DNA of 64,000 nt from Patescibacteria group bacterium UBA2023 (GCA_002335145.1 DDBV01000024.1:1021-65020); one strand, 5' to 3'; positions 10,699-20,051 are shown, counted from the first letter of the stretch. Numbers and translations: made by a program. Notes: a model not told the origin generated them from the sequence alone.

Positions 10699-11385
10699 TT
10701 AAGACAGGTGGGAGAGGTCTGGCATAGTCGAGGTCTCCGTCCCGAGCATCCGCTCGGAAAGATGGCGGGCCATGCGTTCTTTTTCGCGCTCGTAGTGGGC
10801 GCGGGCGGATTCGCTCTCGGAGAGATTTCCGCGGGACTCATGGATATAGGCACGGACCCCGAGAGCGATGAGGTGGTGATACTCCCGTGGAATCGCAACG
10901 GACGACTCCGAATCAGTCATGACGAGTGCTGTGGAAGCTCGGACACCGTAGAGCTTCATTCCGCCAATGACGGACTCAGTTGGTTCTGGAAAAACAAGGA
11001 TATGCGTATCGCCGAGAATGAAAAACGGATCTGCCTCGCTCTGGGAGACTGTGTACGAATCGAGATCGCGGTCGAGCGACGAAACCCGCGACTGGCGCAG
11101 ACGGACATATTCCCCGGTAGGGCGGTACTTCACGGATACGCCGAGCCCCGCGACCATACCGACCGTCGTACCGGTCTCTACCGGGAGAGAGTATGCGTTC
11201 GTCCCGCCGATGGTGTTAATGTACCATGTATGGAAAAAGAAGTCTTCGTTCACCTCACGGACGATGGTAGACCACAGGTCGGCGTAGACGATGTTCACGA
11301 ATGGAAGAAGGGTGTCATCTGGCACCTGGACGGCATCAACCACGCTGAGACTTCGAGCGAGATCGGCGATAGACTGGACATTCAT
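10699..11385 (-). CDS. Phage neck/adaptor-like protein, 228 aa
   Basis: The 228-residue sequence starts MNVQSIADLAR. It has DLWSTIVREVNEDFFF, a turn with NAYSLP, and a charged helical C-terminus. This order (helical N-terminus, an EVNEDFF-type helix, then an N-x-Y-x-LP strand) resembles head-tail adaptor proteins of tailed phages; that assignment is inference. The frame remains open upstream to 11457, but those residues look like untranslated leader, so ATG 11385 is preferred. It is the first gene of the minus block and is divergent from the giant gene that starts at 11519. Confidence 0.6.
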   Translation of the reverse strand: MNVQSIADLARSLSVVDAVQVPDDTLLPFVNIVYADLWSTIVREVNEDFFFHTWYINTIGGTNAYSLPVETGTTVGMVAGLGVSVKYRPTGEYVRLRQSRVSSLDRDLDSYTVSQSEADPFFILGDTHILVFPEPTESVIGGMKLYGVRASTALVMTDSESSVAIPREYHHLIALGVRAYIHESRGNLSESESARAHYEREKERMARHLSERMLGTETSTMPDLSHLS

Positions 11386-11518
11386 GCTTTTGGGGAAAAT
11401 AGGAATAACGAGAGCGAGGCTAGAAAAACCCAACGGACCGTAAATACCTCTCTGCAAGAGAAAATCGGATCAACCACGAGAGACGAGTGGTGACTGATAG
11501 TCAAGAAACGCCTCCGGT

Positions 11519-14500
11519 ATGCGGATCATATACGGTTTTTGCCCGAATCCACTTCATGTGATACCATGAGGAAGATTTTATCGTGCCATGGCCTGAATAA
11601 ACCGACCAACATACCAGCAACCGAAGACCCGAGAGGGCAGAACGGATACCGTGGACTCGGTGGACGTGGCTTCGGACGGGCGCAATACCTCTGTACAGGA
11701 ATGAATTCGCACCGAAGCGAAGAGCTGGCTCGCACAGCAGCGTTGATGCGTATCGGACGAGGTATACGCGAGACTCGAAAAACGAGTCGTGGAGATGCTC
11801 GCATCGCAGCAGGCCGAACATCTCGATCTCAGACGAGAATTCGCATTCATCCAGGAAGAGATACTCAGAGACGGGCGACTCTGAGCGGCCGATCTAGCGC
11901 GACAGGAGTCACTCACACAACTCGGACTCAAGGGAATCCCCGATCGCTACACCCGAACGGAGCAGTACTTCGGTCTCGATACAGCGACCATGTCGGCAAT
12001 TGCTGCAATTGAACGCGATACCGGCATATCCGTCATGCCAGCACTCGCCCGCCTACAAGACCGGATAGAACGCTCGTTACAGCGTTCACAGAGCTCGACC
12101 CTGCCAGAAGACCGTGTCGCCCTGCTCCGGAGCAACCTTCGAAACATGGTCTCGGAAAAAGTCTCGGAGATTCCCGATATCGTCTCGAAACGGGTAGTCG
12201 AGCGCGAAGATGGTACGAACCGCATTGACCGGAACGACCGGTGGATCGTGAACGACAATATTGTCTCGGCCTTTTGAGATTTCGAGCAGAGGATTCTTCC
12301 AGAAGCTCAATGGTACCTCCGCATGCACGAAGCGGAATACGTGACCGCGCTGCGCGCAAGCGACATCTACTGACGATGAGAGGAGGCCCGGGAACGCTTC
12401 GGACAGGAGAAATCGAACTTCCAATCCCGACTCGATTCACGTCTCAACGAAGCGGAAGACCGGTTGCTCGGCAACGACTCAACCTGGGCGAGCATTCGTC
12501 GTACGGCCACATCCGCCTACAACTCGCTCGACCGGCACGCCTCATACTTTGACGGCACGCTCGAGAAGCTCGATCTCGAGAACTACCCGAGTCCCTGGAA
12601 AGAAGCGGGGCATGATCGGACAGAGTTCCTTTCGGAGGCTGATCGTGTGATCGAGGAAGATGCAACGATGGCATGTATTATTGCCTGTGTCTGTCAGTCG
12701 ACCCCCTACCTCGGGGCAGGTCTCAGTCTCGTAACCGACACGGAAGATGTTTTCTCCCGATATGACGCCACGACTTCTTGGCTTCAACGAATGGGGGTTG
12801 TCGATGCGTCATACCGCGCAGAGAAAGGGCTTTTCGATAACGTGCTGGCAGTTGTCGGACTCGTCTGAACTACGGCTGGAATGCAGGGAGTGAGTCGGAT
12901 CCCGAAGATCGCCGAGGCAATTGAGAAACTCGGACGATTCGGCAAGCGCATAACGCCGGAGAGAATCGGCACAATGACGCAGCGCGTGATCGAGGCGTTC
13001 GAGAAATGGATGAAGGAACAGCTCGCATGAAAAACCGTAGACGATATGGCAAATACGACCGAAGCTACGGTCGGATGAGAAAGAAAAACGAGCACTGAAG
13101 CTGAAGCTCCCCCCGAATGACGCGCTTCGCAAAACTCTCGGCACGCGAGTCTCGAAGAGCGACTCCCGAACATCATGGAAAATTCAGCACTTCCGCCCGA
13201 GAAGTGGTACGAGAAGGTTGTTTCGATGGTTTGATCGCTCACGACCACTCAACGCCAGGCTGCGTTCGCCGTGCATGACGCCGTGAGCAAAGGGATTCTC
13301 AAAAACGACTGGACGGATCTCCGAACCATGCGCCAGATCCTCACAAACACCCTCCCGGACGAACGAAAAAGCGAACTTCGGACATTGTTGGAAAGCAAGG
13401 GGTACAACCCGGCAATCATCGACAACATCGCTGAATCTCCGCTCGCGGGCAAGCAAGTCGATACCCTCATCCGAGAAGGACTCCTCTGACATGCTGCCGC
13501 TACGCAAGAGATAGGCATGAGACTCGGGCAGATAGCAAAACAGGACGAGTGAGCCCTCGTCCGATTCGCCAAAGCCGCCAACGACAATAGGAAGAGTGTC
13601 CGGGAGGTGCGCGAAATTCTTTTGCATGCCTATCGAGAGATGGGCATGAGTGAGGAATCCGCCACGGACTGAGCACTCTACGTGGCGGTACGCAGCGGCA
13701 TCGGTACGAAAGCATCGGTTGTCGATACGTCCGTCAGCATCATCCGCTCGCTCGATGGGGAACCGCTCATCAGTCCGGCCCAGATCAACCGCATCCTCCA
13801 GCGTCTGGTGCAAGAAGGGATCGTCGCGGAGTCGGACGTGAGAAATATCGGAGCCGCGACGCTCACGGAATTCCGGAGACGTGGCATAACGATCAAATGA
13901 GCACAACCAGCAACATCTCCGGAAGCGAAAGTAGAATCGGCGATTGCTTCGACACCTCCATCCAACAGTGACTCTCTCCTCCCCTCGGCGGTCAGAGATC
14001 TTTTCCGATCGAATGCCCGACTCGATGAAAGACTGCAGTCGATCCGCAACAATCTCACAGATATCCGAGTTGCTCCGCATGAGGCCGTAGATTCGCTCAT
14101 TGCCGCATGCGGATGAACGTTCGACCGCGCAACATACGAAGTTCTGGAGCAGGTGATCGGGTCAATAGAAATCTACACGACCGGTCGAAAAAACTCGCTT
14201 CTCACCGCACTTACGAGCCAATTTCTGGAGAGATCCATTGCATCCGGAGTATTCGAGAATCACGCCGAAGCCATTACGGGACTGCTCGGAGAAACGCCCG
14301 ATCTCTCTCGCGTATCTCGAACGCTGGCAGACCTACGAGAACGTGGGAAAATCGACCAGAGGACAGAACAAGTCCTCTCGCTGAAAATCACCAGTGCATC
14401 GGAGCGTCTCGTGAATAATGCTGGACTTTCCCGGCTTCAGGATTTTCTCCTGAACACGGCAGCGTTTGGAATCCGGCAAATCGATGAATGTTTTCCATCG

Positions 14501-15718
14501 GATGCTCCGCCGCTTGTGGTCGGATGAACAACCGTATCCGCAAAGACCGTTCTCGAGTGGCTCGATAAGAGTCGTGCTGCGCCGGATCCGGGACAAACGC
14601 GCTACCTCGTAGAAGAACTCCAGCGTCGCACGCCTCTGGGACGCATGAGAGAAATGCTCTCGCAAAATGGCCTCACCGTATCGCGAGAGCTGCTCGGCGG
14701 CAATAATATTCGTGCCGATGGCAATCTTCTCCTCTCCACAGACGACCTCAATAAGATTCTCAGGGGGGGAGGGGGACGCCCCCTCTCGCCCGAGGAATTT
14801 CACGCGCTCGAAAACGCGCTCCGTGCGAGAGTGAACGAGACGGTGGAACGACTCAGATCCTCCGCGCGATACCAGCCCGCGGTTGAGAAAGCATCGAACG
14901 AGGCGGTTCGTTCGGTAGCGGCCATTCGCGATGAACTCGCACAGCGGTTCAACGCGCCGTCTTGAACAGGTCGGCGGATCGTGTTCGTGCCGGATAGTCC
15001 GGAATCCATGGCGGAAGCGGTGGACTTCTTCAAGAAGATGCGAACGACCCTCTATGCAGCCGTTGCCCGAGACGATACGGGGAAAATTCGAAGAGCACCT
15101 GACGGGAAACCGCTCCTCGCATTCGACCAGGCAAAGTTCCGACACGGCACCGATGAATCCGATGCGATGCGGCAGTGGGGCGAGACCTGGACCAGTACGC
15201 TCGCCGATACCATGCGGTACCTGGAAGTAACGGTCGAGAAGTATACTAGGGGTGTGCGCCTGAACGCGCTCCTCGACAGTCGGAAGGCCGAAACGTCACG
15301 GGTAGATCTCGATGCGATTCTCACGCCGACAGAGCGAAAGAATCTCCTGGAACTCTCAGACGTGTTCGCCTATATCGTGAATGAGTTTCGCGGAATGGCG
15401 GGTACAAACAATATCTTGCTCTCATCGGAGGTTGATTCGATGATGAAGTCCATGCGGCGAGATCTCTGGACGCTCCAGCGACAGCTCGCAGACCCCGCAA
15501 GATTCGAGAAGCTCCGGGCGAAAATGGCTGAAGTGAAAGATACCTATAATACCCTCCAATCACGATTTCCCCGCGGATTCGGTGAAGAAGAACAAAGAAG
15601 GCTCACCGAGTTTGCAATGAAAACCGAAGCGAGAGGATGAGATATATCACTCATGAAACCGACGGCAATCTTGGAGGCGGTATTCGGCAGAACACCGGAG
15701 CCGAAAAAGAAGTCGTAA
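11519..15718 (+). CDS. Giant helical protein of unknown function, 1399 aa
   Basis: A single code-25 frame runs from ATG 11519 to TAA 15716-15718 and spans more than fifteen TGA codons; the standard code would break it into many pieces. The N-terminal 250 residues are charged and helical. Around residues 380-450 there is a hydrophobic stretch (MACIIACVCQSTPYLGAGL and VLAVVGLVG) that could be a membrane or bacteriocin-like hydrophobic hairpin. The rest is a long series of amphipathic helices with many Arg and Glu. A Gly-rich loop, RGGGGRPLSPEEF, lies near residue 1085. I recognise no family. Its place beside phage-like genes allows a virion-internal or injected protein; its hydrophobic patch also allows a polymorphic-toxin-like role. 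Both are guesses. Confidence 0.75.
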
Positions 15719-15736
15719 TCAGCTTCTATCACTCAC

Positions 15737-16210
15737 ATGCCCACCATGCCTCCCATGTATTCAATGCTCTCCTGCTTCCTCGGCGATAAACGCCGACCCG
15801 ATAAACCACAGTACGATGAAGAAGGAATACCGCTCCTCCCAGTGCTCTGAGGAGGATTCGATGCGCTCTACGCATGAGTCGAGGAATCTCTCAAAGAAAA
15901 GCGAAAACGTATGGGGAAAATCCGGACGTTCTTCTCGAGAAAATGGTCCCGCTGAGCCTATGAACCAAGTGTTAAGAAGGTGATTGTCGAATCGCTCGAT
16001 GAGTTCATTGGACTGGTCGGAGAGCCTGAAGCAGAGACCTCCCAGCAGAAACTCGCGACACTAGGAATCCTCGATACATACTTCCAGCCACCAGCCGAGT
16101 TGAACGATGTCTACTTCGATCGAGTTGTCCGTGCTACGAGAGCGTTTCTCGGTCTCGGAGCACTCGATGTGGCATCCACGAAGAAGAAGGCAATCTGAGG
16201 AATCTTCTAG
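15737..16210 (+). CDS. Hypothetical protein, 157 aa
   Basis: It starts at ATG 15737, 18 bases after the giant gene, and ends at TAG 16208-16210. Four or more TGA codons are read as Gly. The Met/Pro-rich start (MPTMPPMYSM) is followed by a Gly-rich turn and basic and acidic helices. No known motif. Proximity suggests it is co-expressed with the giant protein. Confidence 0.65.
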
Positions 16211-16218
16211 GATTCGAT

Positions 16219-16391
16219 TTGACTTCCCGTCCCGGCACGATATACTGCGGCCGCACATTCTCGATTCGATCGAGCGTCAATGACAGGAGGCATCCATAAG
16301 CCCTCCCGAGACAGCACCATGACGAAGCGTTCGCGCTTCGCGCTGTTCACGGACGCAGGTTCGTGATTTTATTTTTCTTCGAAAAGACACA
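16219..16391 (+). promoter_or_regulatory. Promoter and leader of rplJ-rplL (probable L10 leader)
   Basis: A sigma-70-like promoter is clear: TTGACT at 16219-16224, a 16-base spacer, then TATACT at 16241-16246. The transcript would begin near 16253 and have a leader of about 138 bases before rplJ. The leader has purine/pyrimidine patches that can pair (for example GGAGGC with GCCCTCC around 16281-16303) and a GAAGCG...CGCTTCG-like hairpin near 16322-16342. In most bacteria this position holds the L10 (rplJ) leader, to which the L10/L12 complex binds to repress its own translation. The position and hairpins fit; the consensus itself was not verified. Confidence 0.65.
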
Positions 16392-17066
16392 ATGGCAGTC
16401 AGCAAATCTCAGAAGGAGGCGATCCTGTCGAAGCTCGTAGAGCTTCTCAAGGTATCAACTTCGGTCGCATTCGTTACGACCAACAAGCTCACGGTGGAAG
16501 AAATTTCCAACATGCGCCGCGCATTCCGCCCGGTCGGAGGACACTTCGTGATGGCGAAGAAGACTCTCATCCGCATCGCATTCAAGCAGGCACTCGGTGT
16601 CGAGCTCAATACCGACACACTCCCCGGACAGGTCACGATACTCGTCTCGACCCAGGATCCTATCGCTGCGATTGGACTTGCAAACAAGTTTGCCGGGGAG
16701 AAGGACTTTGCCAAGGAAGAGAAGCTCACATTCTGTGGAGCCTACTTCGAAGGACGCCTCCTCGATGCCACGGAGACCAAGAAGATCGCAAGTCTCCCAT
16801 CACGCGAGACTCTGCTCGCCAAGCTCATGGGATCCATGAAGTCCCCGATCTCGGCCCTGGCTCGATTCATGGACGCCGCCAAGACCAAGATGGAAGAGAC
16901 TGGTACGGCCAATGTTGCCGGACTCGCAGCACTCGCCGAAAAGAAGGACGAGCCCAAGGTTCCCGAAACTCCGAAGCAGGAGGAGGCTCCTGTCGAGACT
17001 CCTGCCGTCGAAGCAGAAACTTCGGCTGAGGAAGCCCCCGCCATCGAAGAAGAGAAGACCGCCTAG
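16392..17066 (+). CDS. rplJ: 50S ribosomal protein L10
   Basis: A 224-residue protein with the L10 N-terminal domain (KEAILSKLVELL, FVTTNKLTVEE, the MAKKTLIR RNA-binding stretch) and the helical C-terminal region that anchors L7/L12 dimers. It forms the base of the ribosomal stalk on 23S rRNA. Compared with the usual 165-180 residues it carries an extra acidic, Glu/Pro/Ala-rich tail of about 45 residues (EAPVETPAVEAETSAEE), likely disordered. It contains no TGA, as might be expected of a highly expressed gene. rplL follows by 93 bases. Confidence 0.97.
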   Translation: MAVSKSQKEAILSKLVELLKVSTSVAFVTTNKLTVEEISNMRRAFRPVGGHFVMAKKTLIRIAFKQALGVELNTDTLPGQVTILVSTQDPIAAIGLANKFAGEKDFAKEEKLTFCGAYFEGRLLDATETKKIASLPSRETLLAKLMGSMKSPISALARFMDAAKTKMEETGTANVAGLAALAEKKDEPKVPETPKQEEAPVETPAVEAETSAEEAPAIEEEKTA

Positions 17067-17159
17067 TCACCTCGTCGGAGAGAGGACCATCGGGTCGTCT
17101 CTCCTATCGAGATGCTTACACGCGCTCGAAACCATGTTTACCCAATTATCACCATTTTT

Positions 17160-17552
17160 ATGGCAGATGAGAAGACGCTCTCGGCAAACGCTGAGAAGGT
17201 CATGGAGCTCGTTGAGAAGCTCACGATCGTAGAACTCGCCGACCTCGTTTCGGCAATGGAAGAGAAGTTCGGAGTATCCGCTGCGGCTCCTGTCGCTGTC
17301 ATGGGTGCTGCCGGAGGTGCTGCTGCCGAGGAGGATGAGAAGACGACCGTCAATGTTGTCATGACCTCCGCCGGATCCGCGAAGATCGCCGTCATCAAGG
17401 TCGTCCGCGAGCTTACGGGTCTCGGACTCGGAGAGGCGAAGGCTCTCGTCGATGCTGGTGGAAACATCAAGGAGAACGTTGAGCGCGCTGACGCCGAGAA
17501 GATGAAGGCTCAGCTCGAAGAGGCTGGAGCGACTGTCGAACTCAAGGCGTAA
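17160..17552 (+). CDS. rplL: 50S ribosomal protein L7/L12
   Basis: A 130-residue protein: N-terminal dimerisation helices ([19 protein letters not shown]), an Ala/Gly-rich hinge, then the globular C-terminal domain with [20 protein letters not shown], which contacts translation factors. The start ATG 17160 gives the normal family length; the frame is open upstream to 17112 but those codons do not look like L7/L12. No TGA is used. Transcription is shared with rplJ and ends at the hairpin just downstream. Confidence 0.98.
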   Translation: MADEKTLSANAEKVMELVEKLTIVELADLVSAMEEKFGVSAAAPVAVMGAAGGAAAEEDEKTTVNVVMTSAGSAKIAVIKVVRELTGLGLGEAKALVDAGGNIKENVERADAEKMKAQLEEAGATVELKA

Positions 17553-17564
17553 TCAGTCCTCACC

Positions 17565-17608
17565 AAAAACCACTCCCACTCCCACTCCCACTTCCGGGGG
17601 TGGTTTTT
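17565..17608 (+). terminator. Terminator of rplJ-rplL
   Basis: AAAAACCACTCCC at 17565-17577 pairs with GGGGGTGGTTTTT at 17596-17608 (13 pairs, one G-U), and the T-run follows. The loop is a CCCACT repeat. Confidence 0.85.
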
Positions 17609-17694
17609 ATTTCACGCAAAAGTTATTTACTCAAACCCAGTGTTCTCAATACGAGGGCTTCTTGGGCAATCAATCACATAAGAGCTCTCCTTCG

Positions 17695-17722
17695 TTGACT
17701 CTCGAGCGTTTTCCTATACAAT
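17695..17722 (+). promoter_or_regulatory. Promoter of tRNA-Gly(UCA)
   Basis: TTGACT (17695-17700), a 16-base spacer and TACAAT (17717-17722) lie 18 bases before the tRNA. The -35 is the same as that of the rplJ promoter, and the spacing matches the rplJ and tRNA-Arg promoters. Confidence 0.75.
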
Positions 17723-17739
17723 CGCATCGCTTCTTTTTT

Positions 17740-17818
17740 GCGGGGGTAACTTAAAAGAGCGAGAGTGCTGAGGCTTCAACCCTCGGATGTGCGGGTTCGA
17801 ACCCCGTCCCCCGCTCCA
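17740..17818 (+). tRNA. tRNA-Gly(UCA), decodes UGA
   Basis: It folds as a cloverleaf. The acceptor stem is GCGGGGG (17740-17746) with CCCCCGC (17808-17814), and the T-arm loop is TTCGAAC. The anticodon loop is CUUCAAC (17774-17780), with U33 and anticodon UCA at 17776-17778. CCA is encoded at 17816-17818. G1-C72, C2-G71, G3-C70, discriminator U73 and C35 are glycine identity features of bacteria. The variable loop is short and the acceptor stem has 7 pairs, so it is not a selenocysteine tRNA. The D-loop (AAAAGAGCGA) lacks the usual GG, and the anticodon stem can extend to six pairs. This is the expected adaptor for UGA=Gly in SR1/Gracilibacteria. Confidence 0.92.
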
Positions 17819-17827
17819 TCGAATACA

Positions 17828-17859
17828 AAAAAGTCGGATGATGAGAATTCCGGCTTTTT
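17828..17859 (+). terminator. Terminator after tRNA-Gly(UCA)
   Basis: AAAAAGTCGG (17828-17837) pairs with CCGGCTTTTT (17850-17859) across a 12-base loop. It ends the tRNA transcript. Confidence 0.75.
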
Positions 17860-17986
17860 GATTATTAGAAAAAGTAAAAAAAAGGGGGGGGTAACACTTG
17901 GTGTCACAGGGCAGGAATAATCTATTGACAAAATCATTCTATCGATAAAATGATCGGAATTTCGGTATTTCTTCAGGTACCATTTG

Positions 17987-18406
17987 ATGAAACCACTCCT
18001 CTACATCGGCCATGGACTCACGCACGCGGCCCAAGATTTTGTTGAAGACATGCAGCTCTTCCGTGATTCGCTTGCAGACCGATACGAACTTCTCGATTTC
18101 GTTGGTGTCGTCCACGGGACTGCCGAGAGCGTCTACGCGGTCGATTCACATAATGTCCTTACGTGCGATGCGTTCATTGCAGAATGCACCCACCCGTCCC
18201 TCGGAGTCGGGATCGAGCTCCAGATTGCCGCAAACACCACGAAACCCGTTCTCATCCTCCACAAGCGCGATACGAAGGTTTCCCGGATGGCTCTGGGAAT
18301 GCCAAATCCGAAACAGGAGGTTGTAGCCTATGATACCGTGGAAGAGGCACGAGAAGCGGTCCATTCGTTCGTGAAAAAATACGCGCCGGACTGTGCAAGT
18401 GCATAA
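17987..18406 (+). CDS. Nucleoside 2-deoxyribosyltransferase-like protein
   Basis: A 139-residue protein of small Rossmann-like fold. Features that fit nucleoside 2-deoxyribosyltransferases and their relatives are the N-terminal LYIGHGLTHAAQ, the middle DAFIAECTHPSLGVGIELQIA (Glu of a GxE motif) and KPVLILHKRD. These enzymes move deoxyribose between bases or hydrolyse modified nucleotides; related folds occur in DNMP hydrolases. The exact activity is uncertain. No TGA. ATG 17987 is used; a TTG lies directly before it. A possible promoter, TTGACA with TAAAAT at a tight 15-base spacing, lies around 17933-17959. A homopolymer run of A8G8 lies at about 17877-17893 upstream. Confidence 0.7.
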   Translation: MKPLLYIGHGLTHAAQDFVEDMQLFRDSLADRYELLDFVGVVHGTAESVYAVDSHNVLTCDAFIAECTHPSLGVGIELQIAANTTKPVLILHKRDTKVSRMALGMPNPKQEVVAYDTVEEAREAVHSFVKKYAPDCASA

Positions 18407-18427
18407 GCGACATATGCACCTTCTCTC

Positions 18428-18459
18428 AAAACACGTCTTTTCAATCGACGTGTTTTTTT
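18428..18459 (+). terminator. Rho-independent terminator
   Basis: AAAACACGTC (18428-18437) pairs perfectly with GACGTGTTTT (18447-18456), followed by more T. It ends the deoxyribosyltransferase-like gene. Confidence 0.9.
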
Positions 18460-18512
18460 ACAATCTTAAAAAATCGATACAATAGTCCGCATCCGAATAA
18501 ATACCGTACGCA

Positions 18513-18851
18513 ATGGCCAACAAACACGGACTCAAGGGAAGTATCGTCAAGAAGCAGGCAGCTGCGAGAAAACTCGCAAAGAACAAGAAGGCGGCCGCGA
18601 AGACCTATACCGGCAATGAAAACCTCCAGGTCCGCAAGAATACGAGCTATAAGCGTAGAACGCGCTATTACGAAAATAAGATGAATTTTCCCAAGCGCAA
18701 GCTCGAGACGAAGAACATCGAGACGCTCGTGGAAATGGGCGTGATCGATGAACGGGGATTCTTCCGGAAAGGCAAAAAAAAGAACTATCTCACGAAATCA
18801 ATGGTAGACCGCAGCGGACTCGATTTCTACGGAATGCCGAGGGCACGATAA
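18513..18851 (+). CDS. Small very basic protein, possibly ribosome-associated
   Basis: A 112-residue protein extremely rich in Lys and Arg (MANKHGLKGSIVKKQ, KYKRRTRYY-like patches) with a conserved-looking C-terminus, SGLDFYGMPRAR. It has no TGA, no membrane segment, its own short leader with TACAAT about 30 bases upstream, and lies among tRNA and ribosomal protein genes. All this is what one expects of a ribosomal or RNA-binding protein, but I cannot match it to any standard ribosomal protein (it is not S14 or S21). I leave it unnamed. Confidence 0.75.
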   Translation: MANKHGLKGSIVKKQAAARKLAKNKKAAAKTYTGNENLQVRKNTSYKRRTRYYENKMNFPKRKLETKNIETLVEMGVIDERGFFRKGKKKNYLTKSMVDRSGLDFYGMPRAR

Positions 18852-18868
18852 ATCCGTATGATTTTCGT

Positions 18869-18896
18869 TTTACTTTTTGGAAGTTTCCCCTACAAT
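18869..18896 (+). promoter_or_regulatory. Promoter of tRNA-Arg
   Basis: TTTACT (18869-18874), a 16-base spacer and TACAAT (18891-18896) end 12 bases before the tRNA. It has the same spacing and -10 as the tRNA-Gly promoter. Confidence 0.7.
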
Positions 18897-18908
18897 GCCC
18901 GCACGTTT

Positions 18909-18986
18909 GCAGCCGTAGCTCAGTTGGATTAGAGCGCAGCCCTGCGAAGGCTGAGGTCACAGGTTCGACCCCTGTCGGTTGCACCA
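18909..18986 (+). tRNA. tRNA-Arg(GCG)
   Basis: The acceptor stem GCAGCCG (18909-18915) pairs with CGGTTGC (18976-18982). The anticodon stem CAGCC/GGCTG closes the loop CTGCGAA, giving anticodon GCG. Discriminator A and encoded CCA (18984-18986) follow. GCG reads CGC and CGU as Arg. Most bacteria use ACG (inosine) for these codons, so this choice is unusual. Confidence 0.9.
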
Positions 18987-19000
18987 TTCTCGCAAGCATA

Positions 19001-19023
19001 CCCCCGACTCGTTCGGGGGTTTT
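19001..19023 (+). terminator. Terminator after tRNA-Arg
   Basis: CCCCCGA (19001-19007) pairs with TCGGGGG (19013-19019), followed by TTTT. The next 195 bases to the tRNA-Pro gene hold no gene that I can see. Confidence 0.85.
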
Positions 19024-19218
19024 CTCTCGGTCGAATAACTTTACGAGGTTGGTGCCAGAACTGTGTGTATTGTTCTGTTTCTAGGAAAAGACAGCCAGAA
19101 TCATGGAACACCTCCGCCATAAGACAACCGGAGCACCTCCGAGTACCAGAAAAATCACCCGCTCCAACGGTAATTTCGATTTGATTTTCCCTGGTTTTCG
19201 GATAGCCTCTATCCGCTT

Positions 19219-19296
19219 CGGGGTGTAGTTCAGTTGGCTTAGAATGCACGCATGGGGTGCGTGCGGTCGCAGGTTCGAGTCCTGTCACCCCGACCA
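19219..19296 (+). tRNA. tRNA-Pro(GGG)
   Basis: The acceptor stem CGGGGTG (19219-19225) pairs with CACCCCG (19286-19292). The anticodon stem CACGC/GCGTG closes loop ATGGGGT, anticodon GGG. Discriminator A and CCA (19294-19296) are encoded. C1-G72 and A73 fit bacterial tRNA-Pro. Confidence 0.93.
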
Positions 19297-19349
19297 TACT
19301 TGTAAGACAGATGAAGTTTTCTACTACTTCACGGTAGAGTGCTTCATAG

Positions 19350-19390
19350 AACAGAGAAAGGGTTAGGATCCGGTTCTAACCCTTTCTCTT
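19350..19390 (+). terminator. Strong terminator after tRNA-Pro
   Basis: AGAGAAAGGGTTAG (19350-19363) pairs with CTAACCCTTTCTCT (about 19373-19386), followed by TTTTT. This is a 14-pair stem. Confidence 0.9.
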
Positions 19391-19464
19391 TTTGATGGAT
19401 TCTTTCTTTTGTTGAGGTTTTATACGAAATGTGATACACTTGTCACGAATAATTCCATTTTCCT

Positions 19465-20049
19465 ATGGCCGAAGGACTTCCATCACCCGAATATTCCGCT
19501 CCATCCGTAACACCACCAGTTGTCGAACAACCCTTCAATAATGCGGGTGGAGACGGTATTACTTTTGAACGTGGAACAAATGGAGTGGTGGCTACTATTT
19601 CGGCCGAAGCAATGGAGTGAATCGACCGAGAAAGAGCTATTGCAAGTTTTCGTGCAATGATGATTGCGAAACATCCGCAAATGAAGGATGCCATCGAAAA
19701 ACAAGCAATCCGTACTTTTGAACTTGGCCCAGAATGAGAAAAAAAAACGGGAATTAAGCGTTTTATTGTGGTTCAGTCAGGAGACGGAAATGTATTTTGG
19801 TATACCCCGAATGGTGAAGAACGCCTAAATCTACGCGAGTCAATGAAAAACTCCGATCCAACAAAGCGATGGATCAGGACCCAGATGGAGTGATTCGGTA
19901 TAGTGCCAGAGGAACAAGGAGGGTTCGCTTTGCGAGTCAGCATTGGTGATAGTGAACTTTCCGCTTGAGTGTACCCGATTAACTCGCCGGAATTTGATTC
20001 TGGAATTTTCGCCCTATTCCTATCAAAGAATCTGTTTAGCGGTAAATAG
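19465..20049 (+). CDS. Hypothetical protein, 194 aa
   Basis: The frame from ATG 19465 to TAG 20047-20049 crosses several TGA codons (for example the Gly of AMEGIDRER and ELGPEGEKK), so the gene is invisible under the standard code. The N-terminus is Pro-rich (PSPEYSAPSVTPP), followed by charged helices and a mixed alpha/beta C-terminus. No motif is recognised. It ends 2 bases before the stop of the large convergent gene 20052-22190 and may share its biology. A TTGAGG/TACACT pair about 25 bases upstream could be its promoter. Confidence 0.75.
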
Positions 20050-20051
20050 AG

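Noticed and set aside
17740-17818. Selenocysteine tRNA interpretation of the UCA tRNA
   Set aside because: The variable arm is short and the acceptor stem has 7 pairs; a tRNA-Sec would have a long variable arm and an 8-bp acceptor. TGA codons also occur in dozens of ordinary genes.
17877-17893. A8G8 homopolymer run as a phase-variable tract
   Set aside because: It lies about 95 bases before the next start, outside any coding sequence or clear promoter spacer, so no switching effect is evident.
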